64,000 nucleotides of DNA, from positions 186,001 to 250,000 of the forward strand of contig JAYKKR010000019.1 of assembly GCA_036971615.1 (NCBI GenBank). Reading direction: 5' to 3'. The translations under genes were made by a program, and so were the position numbers. Position 1 is the first letter of the stretch. Each line of letters begins with the position of its first letter. The DNA is from Amyloporia xantha. Taxonomy: Eukaryota > Basidiomycota > Agaricomycetes > Polyporales > Adustoporiaceae. A model generated the notes under the pieces. The model saw nothing but the letters and a program-made list of their open reading frames with translations, did not search any database and had not been told where the DNA came from. Positions 22,349-34,365 of the stretch are shown here, in pieces.

Positions 22349-22850
22349 TGAGCGAGAGGTACAGTGGAGGGGTGGCCACGGCGACGAGCCACATTGGTAA
22401 TACAAAGTAGGTTCCCTAAGCAACAGGTGGACAAAGAGACATGGCCAAAGTGGGTCATTCAAATAACGGCGTGTCCTGCTTTGTCTGTGGCCCAGATCTG
22501 GATAACCAAGGCGTCTAAGCCCAATACGGCAAGCAGTCTCAATGAAACCCACTCACCTGTTGTCTAAGCCCAGAACCCTCATTGTCCACTATAGCACATA
22601 ACGGTCAAATCGGCAACAAGTGATACATTTTTCACCACGAAACGTGCCATCTATTACTCTACCATATCTTGGAGGCCATTTCATCTGCCCTTTAGAGAAC
22701 ACTTGGTGTTATTCCAATAATTAGAGATCTTCGGCCCATCTCACATGTACATAGATTCAAAAGTAGCATAGTAAACACGCACATCCGTACCATGACCACT
22801 GTATTGCGTTAGGTGATGCGACCATCGTCCGCTGATTGGCCCCCAGTCAT
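22349..22850. other. Intergenic, nothing recognised
   Basis: There are only short, unsupported frames on both strands, and no repeat shared with the rest of the window. Confidence 0.5.
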
Positions 22851-23855
22851 CAGGGAAAATCTCCCTTACTTATTAGCTCTTATTAGCACTTGTTGAGATA
22901 AAAAAGCCACATAAGTCACATAAGTGTCATAAGTACTTATTATTTTACCCACTTGCTAATCGCCTCTCAGATAAGCATCATAAGTGCATAATGAGTACTC
23001 ATGAGTACTTGATAAGAACTAAGTGAGAGGAAGGAAAAACAATGTTGCTTACCAAATGGTGAAAATCATCAATTAAAGAGTGTCTTTATGCCATTAGCAA
23101 TGACAGGTTGATAACAGAAGGTTGGAATAAAAATGTAAAAAATAAGTATCTTCTGCCACCACACAGGATTGAACCAGTGACCTCTCAGAATTGATTTCCT
23201 TATAAGGCATGACCTGTAGCACTTTACCACTACACCACAAGTCCACATCTTTTCTAACTCACTCTCATCAATATAAGCCTTCCTGAGTATGATGACTTGT
23301 GTCTTTTTGTTGCTTGGCTGCTGCTATACTCCTCCATAGACATTTGATGCAATTATATCTCCACTTTATTTTTCTGGCTAAATAGAAGGCTCTCTATCAA
23401 ATGCAAGTACTTTTTGCAGTATTTTCTTTCTTAGATTGAGATAAAAAAAGAATAATTTCTTAAGGTGTATCTTTGTGACCTTGTTCAAGGAGTACAATGT
23501 AAGTCTATAAATACAAAGGCTTGTTTATTATGGTGCTCATTCTACATATCTAGTCCATACTAGTTACTAGCACAGCACAGCTGAAGTAAGTGAGCAATTG
23601 GAAGATCTCATAACAACTTTCTGAGAGTTTGATTAGCATCTTGAGATAAATTAGCACTCAATAAGAATCTGATGAGTAGGATTAGAGAAATACAAGATAG
23701 ATGAGCATTCAGTAAGAATCTGATGAGTGGAATTAGAGATGTGTGAGATAGATTAGCAGTCAATAAGAATCAGATGAGTAGAATAAGAGACATATAAGTT
23801 GGATAAGAATGGTAAGTATTCAATGAGCTCTAATAAGTAAGGGAGATTTTTCCTG
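22851..23855. mobile_element. 1.0-kb AT-rich inverted-repeat element
   Basis: Both ends carry CAGGRAAAATCTCCCTTACT and a few more matching bases (about 26 bp with one mismatch), in inverted orientation. AT lies on each side (22849-22850 and 23856-23857). The terminal motif CAGGRAAAA and the AT flanks match the element at 7206-9925. Subterminal regions are full of ATAAGT/AATAAGAATC words. It has no coding capacity and is non-autonomous. It contains a tRNA-like segment. Confidence 0.75.
23158..23243 (-). other. tRNA-like sequence with pol III A and B boxes
   Basis: On the minus strand, TGGTGTAGTGGTAAAGTGC fits an A box and D arm, and GGTTCAATCC is a good B box about 45 nt downstream; GGACTTG starts the 5' side. 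The acceptor stem does not pair well with the 3' side, and the anticodon region is degenerate. It is therefore a tRNA pseudogene or the head of a tRNA-derived SINE inside the AT-rich element. Confidence 0.5.
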
Positions 23856-23857
23856 AT

Positions 23858-25453
23858 GCCACGCAACTCTCGAGTTGTCAGTGGGTTTGAGCGGCACAGT
23901 AGACCTTAGCCATCTGCAATGATTCTTCAGGCAAAATCACCGGCGATAACTTGAATGTGCAGATTTACCTTCTTGGACTGCGACTCCAAGAACTACTAGT
24001 ATTTTGTAGGTCAGTGGTGGGCGGATCAAGGGAAGTCCACATACAGACCGACTGTGCCCAGTGCATTCGACGTTAATCGAACGGAGATAACAATGAACTG
24101 AAGGTGTTGACACAAACATTACAGTACGCACTGTCACAAGCAACTGTAGTCATCTTCCTGCCGACATCATGCAGCGACGCTACCAGTCTGAATCGATTGA
24201 CATGTCATCAAATGCTCTCCGAAAGTTATTTAAGCAATTCTTACTAATATATATTCGACATGTTGCTACAGCTCGGCCTGTTGTTGCACAACGTATTACC
24301 TTGAAATTTTCAGCATGTCTCTTGCGCGCGAGTACGGTCATGCCCCCTGCTCAGGCCCAAGTACCCAATGTCTGAAAAATATAAATTCATTCGAGCAGAT
24401 GATTTGGTGTTTTCAAGAGGTACCCCACAGGCATGGAAATAGCTCCCGCTCCTCTTGTTTGACGCTTTTATGTGGATAATGACAACATGGCACTCACCAG
24501 TTGTTCTTCTACTCTGGTGTCTGCTGGAGGTCATCTTGATCTTCGCAAGCAACTATCCCTATCTCGCGGAAGATCTTTGAGTTACTAGCTCATTGCCGCT
24601 GTATTTTACAATTAGAGTAGGAATTCATCCGGTAATCATAGCCTGTTTCTGCCTCACAGTCGTTGACAGCATTGTTCACTGCCGATGCTAGCGCTTCTTC
24701 AGGTTTAGATCGCTATCCGAGACAGCTCACAGCGAGCGGGCCCTACATGGACGTCCTCCTCACTAGCAACATCAGATAGGTTTTCCAACAGTCGAAATCA
24801 ATCGAGCACGGGGTTGTGGTCTCAACACGGTCAAGGGAAAGGTGATCGCGCGCATCCGATTCGTTGATGTCAGAGATACATACTGTCGATATACCGGCCG
24901 TAAGATAGAAGGATTATAGCCAGCACATTTACCGCTAGAAACGAACAGCGAACAGTGTCAATTGCAAGTTCATCACCAAGTAGAATGGAATCGGACGGAA
25001 TCATGCCTCGTCCATCCTCGATGGACAGGTGCAAACAACGCGTACACAAACTGGTCGCGCCGCACGTGACCTCCGTCCAAACCACTGGCAGTGCCACGAT
25101 TATGTGACTTCCGCTAACTCAAGCCGTGCCCCGCAGATTCACCCATCATCGCGATGCATTTGATACCTACAATTCTTTTCCAGTCAGAGATGCTCGCTGC
25201 TCGCTGCTTTGGTAGCTATTATCTTGATACACTTGATTGTGACCAAGTTGAAACATATCGCCATATTTCGCATAGATATCGAGGGCGTAGACGAATATCA
25301 ACCTCCATGACGACTACAATTCCTCCATGTTTGAATTCTACAGCGCAGGGTGAACGATATTGCTGTGTGAACCCCTTTCTAAAAGGCACTAGGCTTATGC
25401 AATGACCCTGCTTGCCCTTGACCCCGAACGCCACAGTTGAAGTACTAGTCCCC
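23858..25453. other. Host DNA without a recognisable gene
   Basis: The frames here are short and lack family similarity or convincing splice structure. A minus-strand frame at 25097-24870 (75 codons) is the longest near the F-box promoter and is not supported by anything else. Confidence 0.4.
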
Positions 25454-25460
25454 TATAAAA
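25454..25460 (+). promoter_or_regulatory. TATA box of the F-box gene
   Basis: TATAAAA lies 72 bp upstream of the chosen ATG at 25526. Confidence 0.6.
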
Positions 25461-25525
25461 GCAACTGGATGTTTACTATTGCCCACTTCAACATCATATT
25501 GGCTCATCCTATTTTACTCCTCACG

Positions 25526-27076
25526 ATGCAGGTTCTGTCCACCCTTTCCTATGCGAGCTATGACCGACATCATCTGTCTGCATCTGCGCGACTCCTAGAC
25601 GTACCGGACATTCTTGAAGCTATTTTTGAAGAGTTGTATGCAGGTGGGCGTGGCGTAGGCTCTGTGGCTAATATTGCCAGGGCATCTCGGCTACTCCATG
25701 GTACTGCACTTTTTGTCCTGTGGCGATGCATGGACAGCCTTGTTCCCCTCTTCAAGACCCTCCCTCAAGATTGCTGGAGTGAAGTACAACGCGATCAACA
25801 CCATACAATGCTAGTGAGTGCTATCCAAACTGTTCAAAACAGGAAACATAGATATGAAAGCTCATGATTACAGAGATTGAATACTGTGATTTCCTTCGAC
25901 CTGACGCGGTTCCAGTATTATTCGCAAAACATTCGAGAATTTCACCCGAAAAACAATGGCGATTTCGACTACGCCTCGTTGAAGCACTTCCTCAAACAAG
26001 TCCCAGGCACATTCCGCATCCTTCCTCAAGTCCGTTCAGTTTTGTTGCATGGAGACTGGACGGAATGTATCCTTCATCCGAAGGTCCTCATGGGACCGCT
26101 GATCCAGCATCTCGGCCTCAATATTGCTGGTACGGACGTGGTCGACCATGTGGATCAGTTGATCTTAGAAATGAAGCACCTATGCGCGGATGCCCAGTCA
26201 ATTCGCTTCGATGTATCAATCAATGCATCTTCCGTGAAGACCAACTTCCTGCGTACCTTGAAGCTCCTCCGGATTCGAGTGCCGCGTCTTAGAGTCACCG
26301 GCCCTGACTTTCATGCATTGCAGTCCCTCGACGTCCACCTCAGTAACTTCGACATGGATACTCTAGATCTATTTCATCGCATCGACTCCACGTGTTTTAT
26401 GAAGCTTGCTCTTGACTTGCTGTACCAACCATGTGAGGTCATGATTCGTCATCTCTTCGAGGTCCTCTATCAGTCATATCCCGCCCTTCGCCACCTGACG
26501 CTGCGGATGCGAGGGCCCGATGAAAATAACTGCTCTCCGCCATCCATTATCACCATCGATACATTGAAATATTTGCTCGGCTTGAGTGATCTTGCCACTC
26601 TGAGTGTCGATGGTGGCCATCAATCTTTGGATGTTGATGCACTCAAAACAATCGTCTCCTCGTTGCCCCGTTTGAAGACTCTTCATCTTGTCTCCAGACC
26701 TATCGTTCGTGCGCCCATTCCACTGGGGGCATTATTCTATCTCGCATATTACTGCCCTGAGCTGGAGGTCATCGAGCTTTCCGTGGACGCACAAGAAGAT
26801 CAATCACTAGATGTTCCGCTCCACTGGCAGTCGTGTTCTAAGGTGAAGTCGCTCCGGCTCATCGACTCCCCGATCGATGACACAGATTGCCGTCGTGCAG
26901 ATGTGTTCCGATTTTTGATACACCTTTTCCCTCAGTTGCGCTATGTGGGTCATCGCTCCAAGGACATCCGAACTCTTACGGAGTCAAGGTGGGATCATGC
27001 CTGGTTCCTTATTGGAGAATTTGTGACGGACTACATGATGGCAACAGGGTATGCTCAAAGCACATCAACCCTGTAG
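25526..27076 (+). CDS. F-box/leucine-rich-like protein
   Basis: Two exons (25526-25813 and 25874-27076) joined over a 60-nt GTGAGT..CAG intron give 496 aa. An F-box-like N-terminus (residues about 25-70: LLDVPDILEAIFEEL, ASRLLHGTALFVLWRCMDSL) is followed by leucine-rich segments (LRHLTLRM, LATLSVDG, LKTLHLVS, VKSLRLID), as in the large Agaricomycete F-box/LRR family. Such proteins choose targets for SCF ubiquitin ligases; the target here is unknown. The ATG at 25526 was chosen because it lies 72 bp after a TATA box and directly before the F-box. No defects are seen, and it stands alone between transposon-rich stretches. Confidence 0.85.
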
Positions 27077-28142
27077 TAGTGTTCATGCTGTCAACTTCAC
27101 ATATGTTCATCAGCCGATGATTCTATAACACCCTATTTCCAGCTAATTTGCATGAAAGTAAGGATCTACTGCATAAATCGACTCGCCAAATCTCACCAAG
27201 TTCGCTCTCAAGACGAAATACCGAGGCAGTTTAATATGTATCTACTCTACCGTGTTCTCTCTGCTCAGATAAACTCATTCCCTTGTGTCTGCTCTGTGAC
27301 CGTCTCGCCATTATCTTGGACAATTTCCCTCGTAAGCATGATGCACGTGTGTGAAGGGGAGCGGCGCGACATGCCCCGCCGAGACCTATCCATTTGGCCA
27401 CAAAGATGAGCCGAATTTACGTGAAGGACAACTTATGATGACATACCGTATCTGATGATGAGACACATCCTGACGCAAAGTATCGAGAGGATATGCATCG
27501 ACTGAGATGTGAGTCTCGACTCTGCCGAGGCCTGTGTCGCTGAGACGATGCCTGACATTCAGTCTAAAGTGTTCTGTTGAGCTCAACACGAGAAAGGGAA
27601 TCGGAAAACGTGCACTGCAAGAAGGGAGTTGACATAGACTAGTGTGCAAGAGTCAGTGTACATCCCTCATAATTGATCCATACGTCACCTACTCTTGCTT
27701 CCTGGGAGGTGCCAAATCATCCAATACAGCTTATTCTCACCTAGTGTGCTGATGAACTAGCTCGTGGATGAGTTGCCAAAATATATTCAGACACAAGACT
27801 CCTTCGACACGCACCGTCGCAAAATGAGCCAGCTGTATCAAACTAGCAAGATATCATCAGCCATGAGACCTTTAGTCAAACGCGATATCATCGTACCCAG
27901 TAAAGACACCTCGATTGATGGCATACATCATCAACTTCGAGATCAATGCCCCTGTCCTAATGTACAAACGTAAAGAACCAGTACGGCATGTTGCTCCGCA
28001 TACTTACCCTTTGAAACCTGTCTTCTGTCCCCATAGGATCCAACACAAGGAGCATGTGATAAGAGCATCCGTGACAAACGCAACGACGGTTTGAATAGCA
28101 GCAGGAACCTATTACCCAACCTTGTCGATAGAGAGCATAAAG
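27077..28142. other. Host DNA without a recognisable gene
   Basis: Several frames of 60-90 codons are seen on both strands, none with a known domain. Nothing repeats elsewhere in the window. Confidence 0.4.
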
Positions 28143-29352
28143 TGTCAGATCAGACTAACGGCTGCGTCTATCACGGCTTGAGTTGCATTGTCGCCGAGAT
28201 TGCTGAATATTGTCATGAGTTGCAATCCACAACTACGACGTAAACTCACATCCGTTCGACCGAAACTGCGTGAGTGAAATAAATTACATCGGTCTGCATA
28301 CAGTTCTGAATAATACGTACCAACGCCGCCCACTAGTAGTATATTGTATATGACTTTAAGCAATTACAGACAATCACAAGATGGACGTACCAAATGAGAC
28401 CAGTGAAAGTGCGAACTTACAGCTTCATGTCAGCGGTTACGGTACATACTCAGGAAGCAATACGGACGACAATTGAACTGAGCCATGACCGGTACCATTT
28501 TCCTTTGAGCACTTCAAACGAGTCAGTAATACTGAGGAAAAGCTAAAAATAAGGCATGACACACATCTCCAGATGGCGTGCACGAAGTAGCTAGAAGATG
28601 AGTTTTTAGCACGGCGTCTAGACATAGGAACTCCCGCACCGCAGACCATTGTACGATACAAACAGTCAGTGCCTGCGAGAACGTCAATTAGGGTTCGTGA
28701 ACGGGTAAAATAAAGTCTACAGCAAGGAAGAATTCAGCCTGCAATCAGGGTCTCAGAGCATTCTCCTTTAAGGTTCTTTTATGACTTACCGTGAACGTGC
28801 TAGAGCCTATTGCGTCAGCATGCAACTTGACCCGTGCATTTAACATAGACGCACCTCGGGAGCTTCGCTATACTTTCCAAATCTCCATGACTTGTCACGA
28901 TCCAGTGCCAGAGAAACTGTCAATGTATATCAACGAATATTTGACACTACACAATTAGAGAACTCACCGCTACGTCTAGAGCTGTTCTAACAGAATCAAG
29001 GATGCTGAGGTTTCCAATATAGACGTGCACAACCTGATAGAAGACCATGCACGCACAGCAGCACACCCACCTGGATAGCGAGAGTATCGGTAAGAGAGTA
29101 GTAATAGTAAAGGACATATAAACGCACTAGAACCTTCAAGCGCAGTCTATCCATTGGGTATTCCCGCAAGTAGTATAGAGTTTGACCGCACGAGATACCG
29201 TACTAGTATAATCTAAAGAATATATGTGATAAGTTACAGGCTGAAACCGTGTTGGACAGGGTAACGTACATTGCGGCAAAGAGCACACCGACGAAGGTGC
29301 AGCCCAAGGTATCGTTTAGGTTCACCGTTTGACTCATCAGAGATATCTCCAT
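28143..29352 (-). pseudogene. Decayed DUF6534-type membrane protein gene
   Basis: From ATG 29352, exon 1 reads MEISLMSQTVNLNDTLGCTFVGVLFAAM, the typical first helix of these basidiomycete seven-helix-like proteins. After a GTACGT..TTTAG intron, exon 2 gives YGISCGQTLYYLREYP, the conserved loop after helix 1 in this family. It is preceded by an in-frame TAG at about 29203-29205. Further downstream pieces (VFYQVVHVYIGNLSILDSV; a weak cysteine-rich end near 28440-28660) follow with small introns but no clean frame. The family is inferred from this motif only; function in the family is unknown. Confidence 0.5.
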
Positions 29353-30620
29353 TGGCTGGAAAGCACTGTTAGATATGAAACTCTCCGTTCCATTGGAAGC
29401 CCTCAAGTTGGCTAATATATGTGGGATCTACCCAGCGTGGTGATCTGTCGACTCTACCCCGGGTCATCAACGGGTATTGATTTTTTAAGCACTGACAGAT
29501 AGACAAAATCAATGATGAGGTAGGGTAGTCAGTAGGTTGCGAAATCAACCACGGTCCCCATGAGATACGCTGGTCTCATTCCCAAATAGTTCTTTTGCGC
29601 ACACTCGCCTGTTCAGTCCTACATAACGACATTACAATGCTACCATCCGGCTTAGTGTGATTCCCAAGGGAAATCTAATAATAATAAATATCTAATTGGC
29701 GTAAGCATCGTAATCAGAACCGAATATGACACATGCCATACTTCGACCTGCTACTCACCAGTACGCCGGTGACCTGATCGAGTAGAGGTCTGAGATACAT
29801 TTCGTCAGAGGGTCACCAGAAGTCGACGAGCTCAGCCCAATCTCAACCCGAGAACAATCATCATAACACCATGCTGTGACCACTGACCACCAAGAGAAGT
29901 ACTGCAAACCAGAAATCACGTTCGCGTGGGTACGAGACTGATTACGTCGTATGCAGTCTGCCACCAATTTCGTTCCTAGATTTCCAGAGCTGTAAGCCTG
30001 GATGATCCGAGAGTGAGTATGTTTGCATTAGGCGGTCTACACCGATTAGACAGTGTTCGCATGCTGTATAACACATTCGACGTTGAAGCTGAAGATGGTG
30101 GAAATGAAACGCGTCTAGTGCCTGAAGCAAGCGCCCACGGACCCTCGACGTTCAACGGCCCGGGGTTGCGGAGGATGTTGAACAGAATGTAATAGTTGAA
30201 TGTCTACTCTACTCGCGAACGATTGCACATACAGGCCGATATCATATCGTCTAGGACACGCAAGTTTCATATTCAATACAGGATAGATGAGTTGAATACT
30301 TATGAACTGAGCTTTCTCTGTAGAAGTGCGTACGTAGCGCTAGATCGCACAGATCTTCATGAAGTGCAGAAATATGCAAAGAATTTCCATAAAAGATATC
30401 ATACGTTGGCGTGCAGGTAGAACAATGATGCTCGTCTTTGCGAAGGAACGTGCACTCCGAGAAGAACAACCGGATCCTCTCCAGCCATTTAGGGTGAAAC
30501 GCTACTAGAAGCCAATTTTGGTATGCTATGAGAAAGCGCTGATCAGCCCTGTGTTCTATCGGATTCATCAGAGAAGTACCTGTTAATAATCATGGGAAGG
30601 CACGCACGAAAAGACAAATA
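29353..30620. other. Intergenic or decayed DNA
   Basis: There are only scattered frames below 110 codons, without domain similarity or splice support. Confidence 0.4.
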
Positions 30621-31402
30621 TCAGTATATGTACGGAATGAGCCTATATGGCACTCTCTTCGCCCACTCGTCCCACTGAGTTCCAAATTTCTTCCTCAACA
30701 ACGCGTCCTCAATCGGAGGGCAAACAACTGCAACCGAAATGCCGGCGATGAGGAAGGCAACATAAGCCGTCGCGGCAGCTTTCCCCCAAACCGTGTCGAA
30801 AATATGACACTCCCTCATCCACGACCCGGGGCTGGCATAGCAAATGCCGATGCCGATCATGGCGGCCCGCGCACCGGTGTAGGACGGATGGCAAACGTAC
30901 GCATAGGGTCCGGTCGTCACGAGTTGGTGGTCATCCTTCACGGTCACTTCGAACGTGAAGAAACGTCCGAGAGCGCGGTAGCACTGATAGCGAATGAATC
31001 CGCCGACGGTTGCGAGACCAACGCCGACGAGGAAGACAGACGAGACACTGATCCTACTTGCAAGGGAAACGGGACCATTGACGAGTGTCTCGAGGATCTT
31101 CTCGGAGAGCGGGTGAGAGGGATATTTCCTGGCTAGTATTACGACCACTTCCAGAAGAGCCCCTGAACAGACAAGAGTCTGTTGCACCATGCTATCAAAT
31201 GCGAGGAAATGTGATAACAGGATGAAATACGTACCTTGGCAGTGGCAGCGTAGATCCTAGCTGAGGAGGATAAATGATGTTCAGTTGGTGTAATGCCCTC
31301 CGTTGGGCGTTCGGATGCCGGAACTGGAGGCTGTGGAGGCGTCATAGCTGTATAAGTGCTCAGCGTGCCCAAGAGGAGAGCGCCGATCTTCACGAGGTCC
31401 AT
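30621..31402 (-). CDS. ICMT-like membrane methyltransferase, copy 1
   Basis: Exon 31402-31235 and exon 31178-30621, joined over a 56-nt intron, give 241 aa. The C-terminal half has the isoprenylcysteine carboxyl methyltransferase/phospholipid methyltransferase signature: LGRFFTFEVTVKDDHQLV, GPYAYVCHPSYTG, and near the end EDALLRKKFG..WDEWAKRVPYRLIPYIY. Several hydrophobic segments fit an ER membrane protein that methylates prenylated CaaX proteins with S-adenosylmethionine, although expanded fungal copies may have other substrates. In CHPSYTG, Cys replaces the usual Arg (the paralogue at 57111-57892 has RHPSYTG). The KDZ transposon ends 83 bp upstream of its ATG. Confidence 0.88.
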
Positions 31403-31485
31403 GATGTGTATTAGATGAGGGGAGAATTAGGAGGACAGAACGAAAGAGGTACACCTTACATTTATGCCGGGTGCGGCACACCATA

Positions 31486-32210
31486 CAGTCACTATAGCCT
31501 ACTCTATAGGGAGAGATATGGGTGAAATTTTTATTACTTAGTAAGGAGAGCGGACGTCGGCCGACGCCATCGCTATAGCCTGCAGTGCAGGGTCGGCCGA
31601 GACGGTATAATATAGCCTGTAGATACGGCGCGGCCGAGTGCGCCATATTTCCCTGGTATATTCTCGCCTTCAAGTAGCGTCGGCCGAGAGGGTATAATAT
31701 AGCCTTTAGATACGGCGCGGCCGAGTGCGCCATATTTCCGTAGTATATTCTCGCCTTCAAGTAGCGTCGGCCGAGAGGGTATAATATAGCCTGTAGACAC
31801 GGCGCGGCCGAGTGCGCCATATTTCTGTGGTATATTCTCGCCTGCAAGTAGTGTCGGCCGAGAGGGTATAATATAGCCTTTAGACACGGCGCGGCCGAGT
31901 GCGCCATATTTCCGTGGTATATTATCGCCTTCAAGTAGTGTCGGCCGAGAGGGTATAATATAGCCTGTAGACATGGCGCGGCCGAGTGCGCCATATTTCC
32001 GTGGTATATTATCGCCTTCAAGTAGTGTCGGCCGAGAGGGTATAATATAGCCTGTAGACATGGCGCGGCCGAGTGCGCCATATTTCCGTGGTATATTATC
32101 GCCTTCCAGTAGCGTCGGCCGAGGGCTATAATATAGCCTTTAGACACGGCGCGGCCGAGTGCGCCATATTTCCGTGGTATATTATCGCCTTCAAGTAGCG
32201 TCGGCCGATG
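31486..32210. repeat. Left terminal inverted repeat and 87-bp subterminal array
   Basis: After about 115 bp of terminal repeat, seven units of 87-88 bp follow. Each contains GCGCGGCCGAGTGCGCCATA, TATATT.TCGCCTTCAAGTAG and GTCGGCCGAGAGGGTATAATATAGCC. Units differ at a few positions. They are the mirror of the array at 55790-56420 and are likely transposase binding sites. Confidence 0.93.
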
Positions 32211-32411
32211 GTGGATGCAGTGGTATTCATATCGCGCATCATGGCGCGCCGCGCTTATGGGCCTGGTATGCCCACTGGGATGGTATTTTCATGGCGCGGT
32301 ATCGGCGCCGCCAGGTCATGTGTTCGCGTATATTGGTAAAGCAACTCAATATTCTGTGACTACATTTTGTCCTTGATGCCAACGACATCGGAGTATATAC
32401 TGTATAACGAA

Positions 32412-34119
32412 TTATATCTCGCCATTCCACATCATGGCTTCAACCCCAGTGGTCCCGTCCTGCGGTGGCTTGGCTGTGAGCAAGGATTTGATGGGCTGGT
32501 GCAGCTTCAAGATTGCGTTGGCGACGTCGATGTCCTCTTCTATACGTCGTAACCTCTCGCTCAGGGATTGCGCTTGAAGGAACATCAAGTTTTCTTCGCT
32601 TCCGCGAGGAAAACCTTCTATTGTTTTCTTTAGCGAATGGCAAATTGCGAGCGCAGTGTCATACCGAATTTAATCTCGATGGCGTTCATGGCGCTATTGG
32701 GGAGTGGCCTCTGCCATCATCAAAGTATGGATTCTCCAATTCTTTGCATATTTAAGTATGGTGAAAGGGTGAATTTCGCTGTACTTACTTGAGTCAATGA
32801 TGTCCTCGTCGTGATCCAGAATGGGAGCGAGGGCGAAGGTACGAGGGAGATCCTGGCCACGGTCTCTGAGCCGCTGACGGTGTGCCTCCAAGTCCTGGAG
32901 TGGTATCAGCATGACGATGAAGGCGATGGAGGGCTTTCACTTACCAGAGGACCGCGGGGTATGTTGTGCTCGTCCAACACCTCATTTATAATGTCAAGGT
33001 ACTGTCTATGAGTATTCAAACACAAAGGCAAGAGAAAGCGAGGCAAAATACCTGGCGATTGAGTTGGATGAGGCGCTCATCCGCCATGTCAACATCGCCA
33101 TCTTGGCTATGCGCAAGGTCGTGATCAAGTGCGCCGTCCATCCCGCCGTCCACGCCGCCGTCCACGCCGCCATCCACGACGCCATCCATAGGCGCGCCTC
33201 TATCTTCAATAGTAGAGGAATGGAGTGTCAGTAGGAAATAGGTTTAAAAACATGAGTGTGGACATACCTGGGGATGGAGTGGCCGGGAGATCCAGCTGAT
33301 CGCGGAGCTGGAGGACTGGAGACAGCGATGGCGACAAGTCGAGGTGTGCACGATGAGGGACAGGCGACTCGAAGGTAGGCTGGGCGCTGTGCACTCGCTC
33401 TGGAGATGCCTCCAGGTCAAGCTGTGGACGGTGCAACGGGGTGTTTACCTGCGATGGCGAAAGGTCCAGGGCGGATCTAAAAGGTGAGGTCTGCATTCGC
33501 GATTGCGAGGTGAAATCCAACGGTTGTCTTGATAGCGAGGTATTCGGCGGTGAGGGCGAAATGTTGAGCGATGGACGGAAGAGATCTATATCTTGGGAAG
33601 ATGCCGACTGCATTGTGGGCCTACGTAGTTGAGGGGACATTAATTGGGGAAGACGAGGTCCACACGTCTTTTTGAAGTAGGCGCGGACGGCGGTGGCGGC
33701 ATATCGAGAGGAGTGCTACGTTGTGCAGATCCCCCTGAACGTTGGCAAGGTCAGGCGTTGGCGACATAGCAAAGCGAAAGTTGAGCGGCGGCGGGGATGG
33801 CGATGGCGATGCGGACAAATCGCCAAGCGTACGCGCTGGTGGCAGAGTGCGTGAAGGCGAAGGCGAAGGCGAAGACACCACATCCAGAATTGGGCGAGAA
33901 ACATCCCCTCTGATGGGCGAGGAGTCGAAGTCCAGAGTTGGGCGAGGGACATCCCCTCTGATGGGCGAGGACTCGAAGTCCAGGGTAGGGCGAGGGGCAT
34001 CACCTCTGATGGGCGAGGAGTCGAAGTCTAGTATTTGGCGAGCTGAGGGGAGTGAGCGCAGGTTGGCGTGAGGATATCTACATGATGTGCTCACCTAGCT
34101 CGTCTGCGTGTTCCGACAT
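32412..34119 (-). CDS. KDZ-element gene: Ser/Pro-rich repeat protein
   Basis: ATG at 34119 gives MSEHADEL; a 52-nt intron joins to QILDFDSSPIRGD. Then come three to four tandem copies of a 15-residue unit (RPTLDFDSSPIRGDV) and long Ser/Pro-rich stretches (SPSPSPS). Later exons (33640-33206, about 33200-33010 with repeated VDGGVDGG, 32912-32760) lead to a helical C-terminus (SLSERLRRIEEDIDVANAI) ending at 32412. Most of the protein is probably disordered. I do not recognise a family. The 15-residue units look like repeated binding or phosphorylation motifs. It is divergent from the gene starting at 34366. Exon borders after the second are approximate. Confidence 0.55.
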
Positions 34120-34365
34120 GGTTGAAAGCAAGGCGGAAGGAATGCGGAAACGTGCCAAGTTCGTCTAGAGGCATCTAATATACCCATGAGCGCAACACGT
34201 GCGGTGCCGATCGAACGGGCGCGGATCTTTCCGCCAGGCGCCCGCCATCAACCAACGCGATGCACCGCGTGGGTCTGACTTCGTCTCTTCTTCTACCACC
34301 ACCACCACCACCACCACCGCCATCACCACAGCTGTCAAATCCCATCTCGCTTTGCTTCTACCACC
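34120..34365. promoter_or_regulatory. Divergent promoter region with an ACC microsatellite
   Basis: Only 246 bp separate the start codons of two opposite genes, so both promoters must lie here. An (ACC)n run at about 34297-34320 and a pyrimidine-rich leader precede the plus-strand ATG (context CCACCATG). Confidence 0.5.

Noticed and set aside
30196..30568. Overlapping plus and minus frames of 74 and 105 codons
   Set aside because: No domain, no splice support and no upstream promoter signs.
31281..32147. 288-codon minus-strand frame made of repeated units
   Set aside because: It runs through the 87-bp subterminal array; unit length divisible by three makes it open. It is a binding-site array, not a gene.
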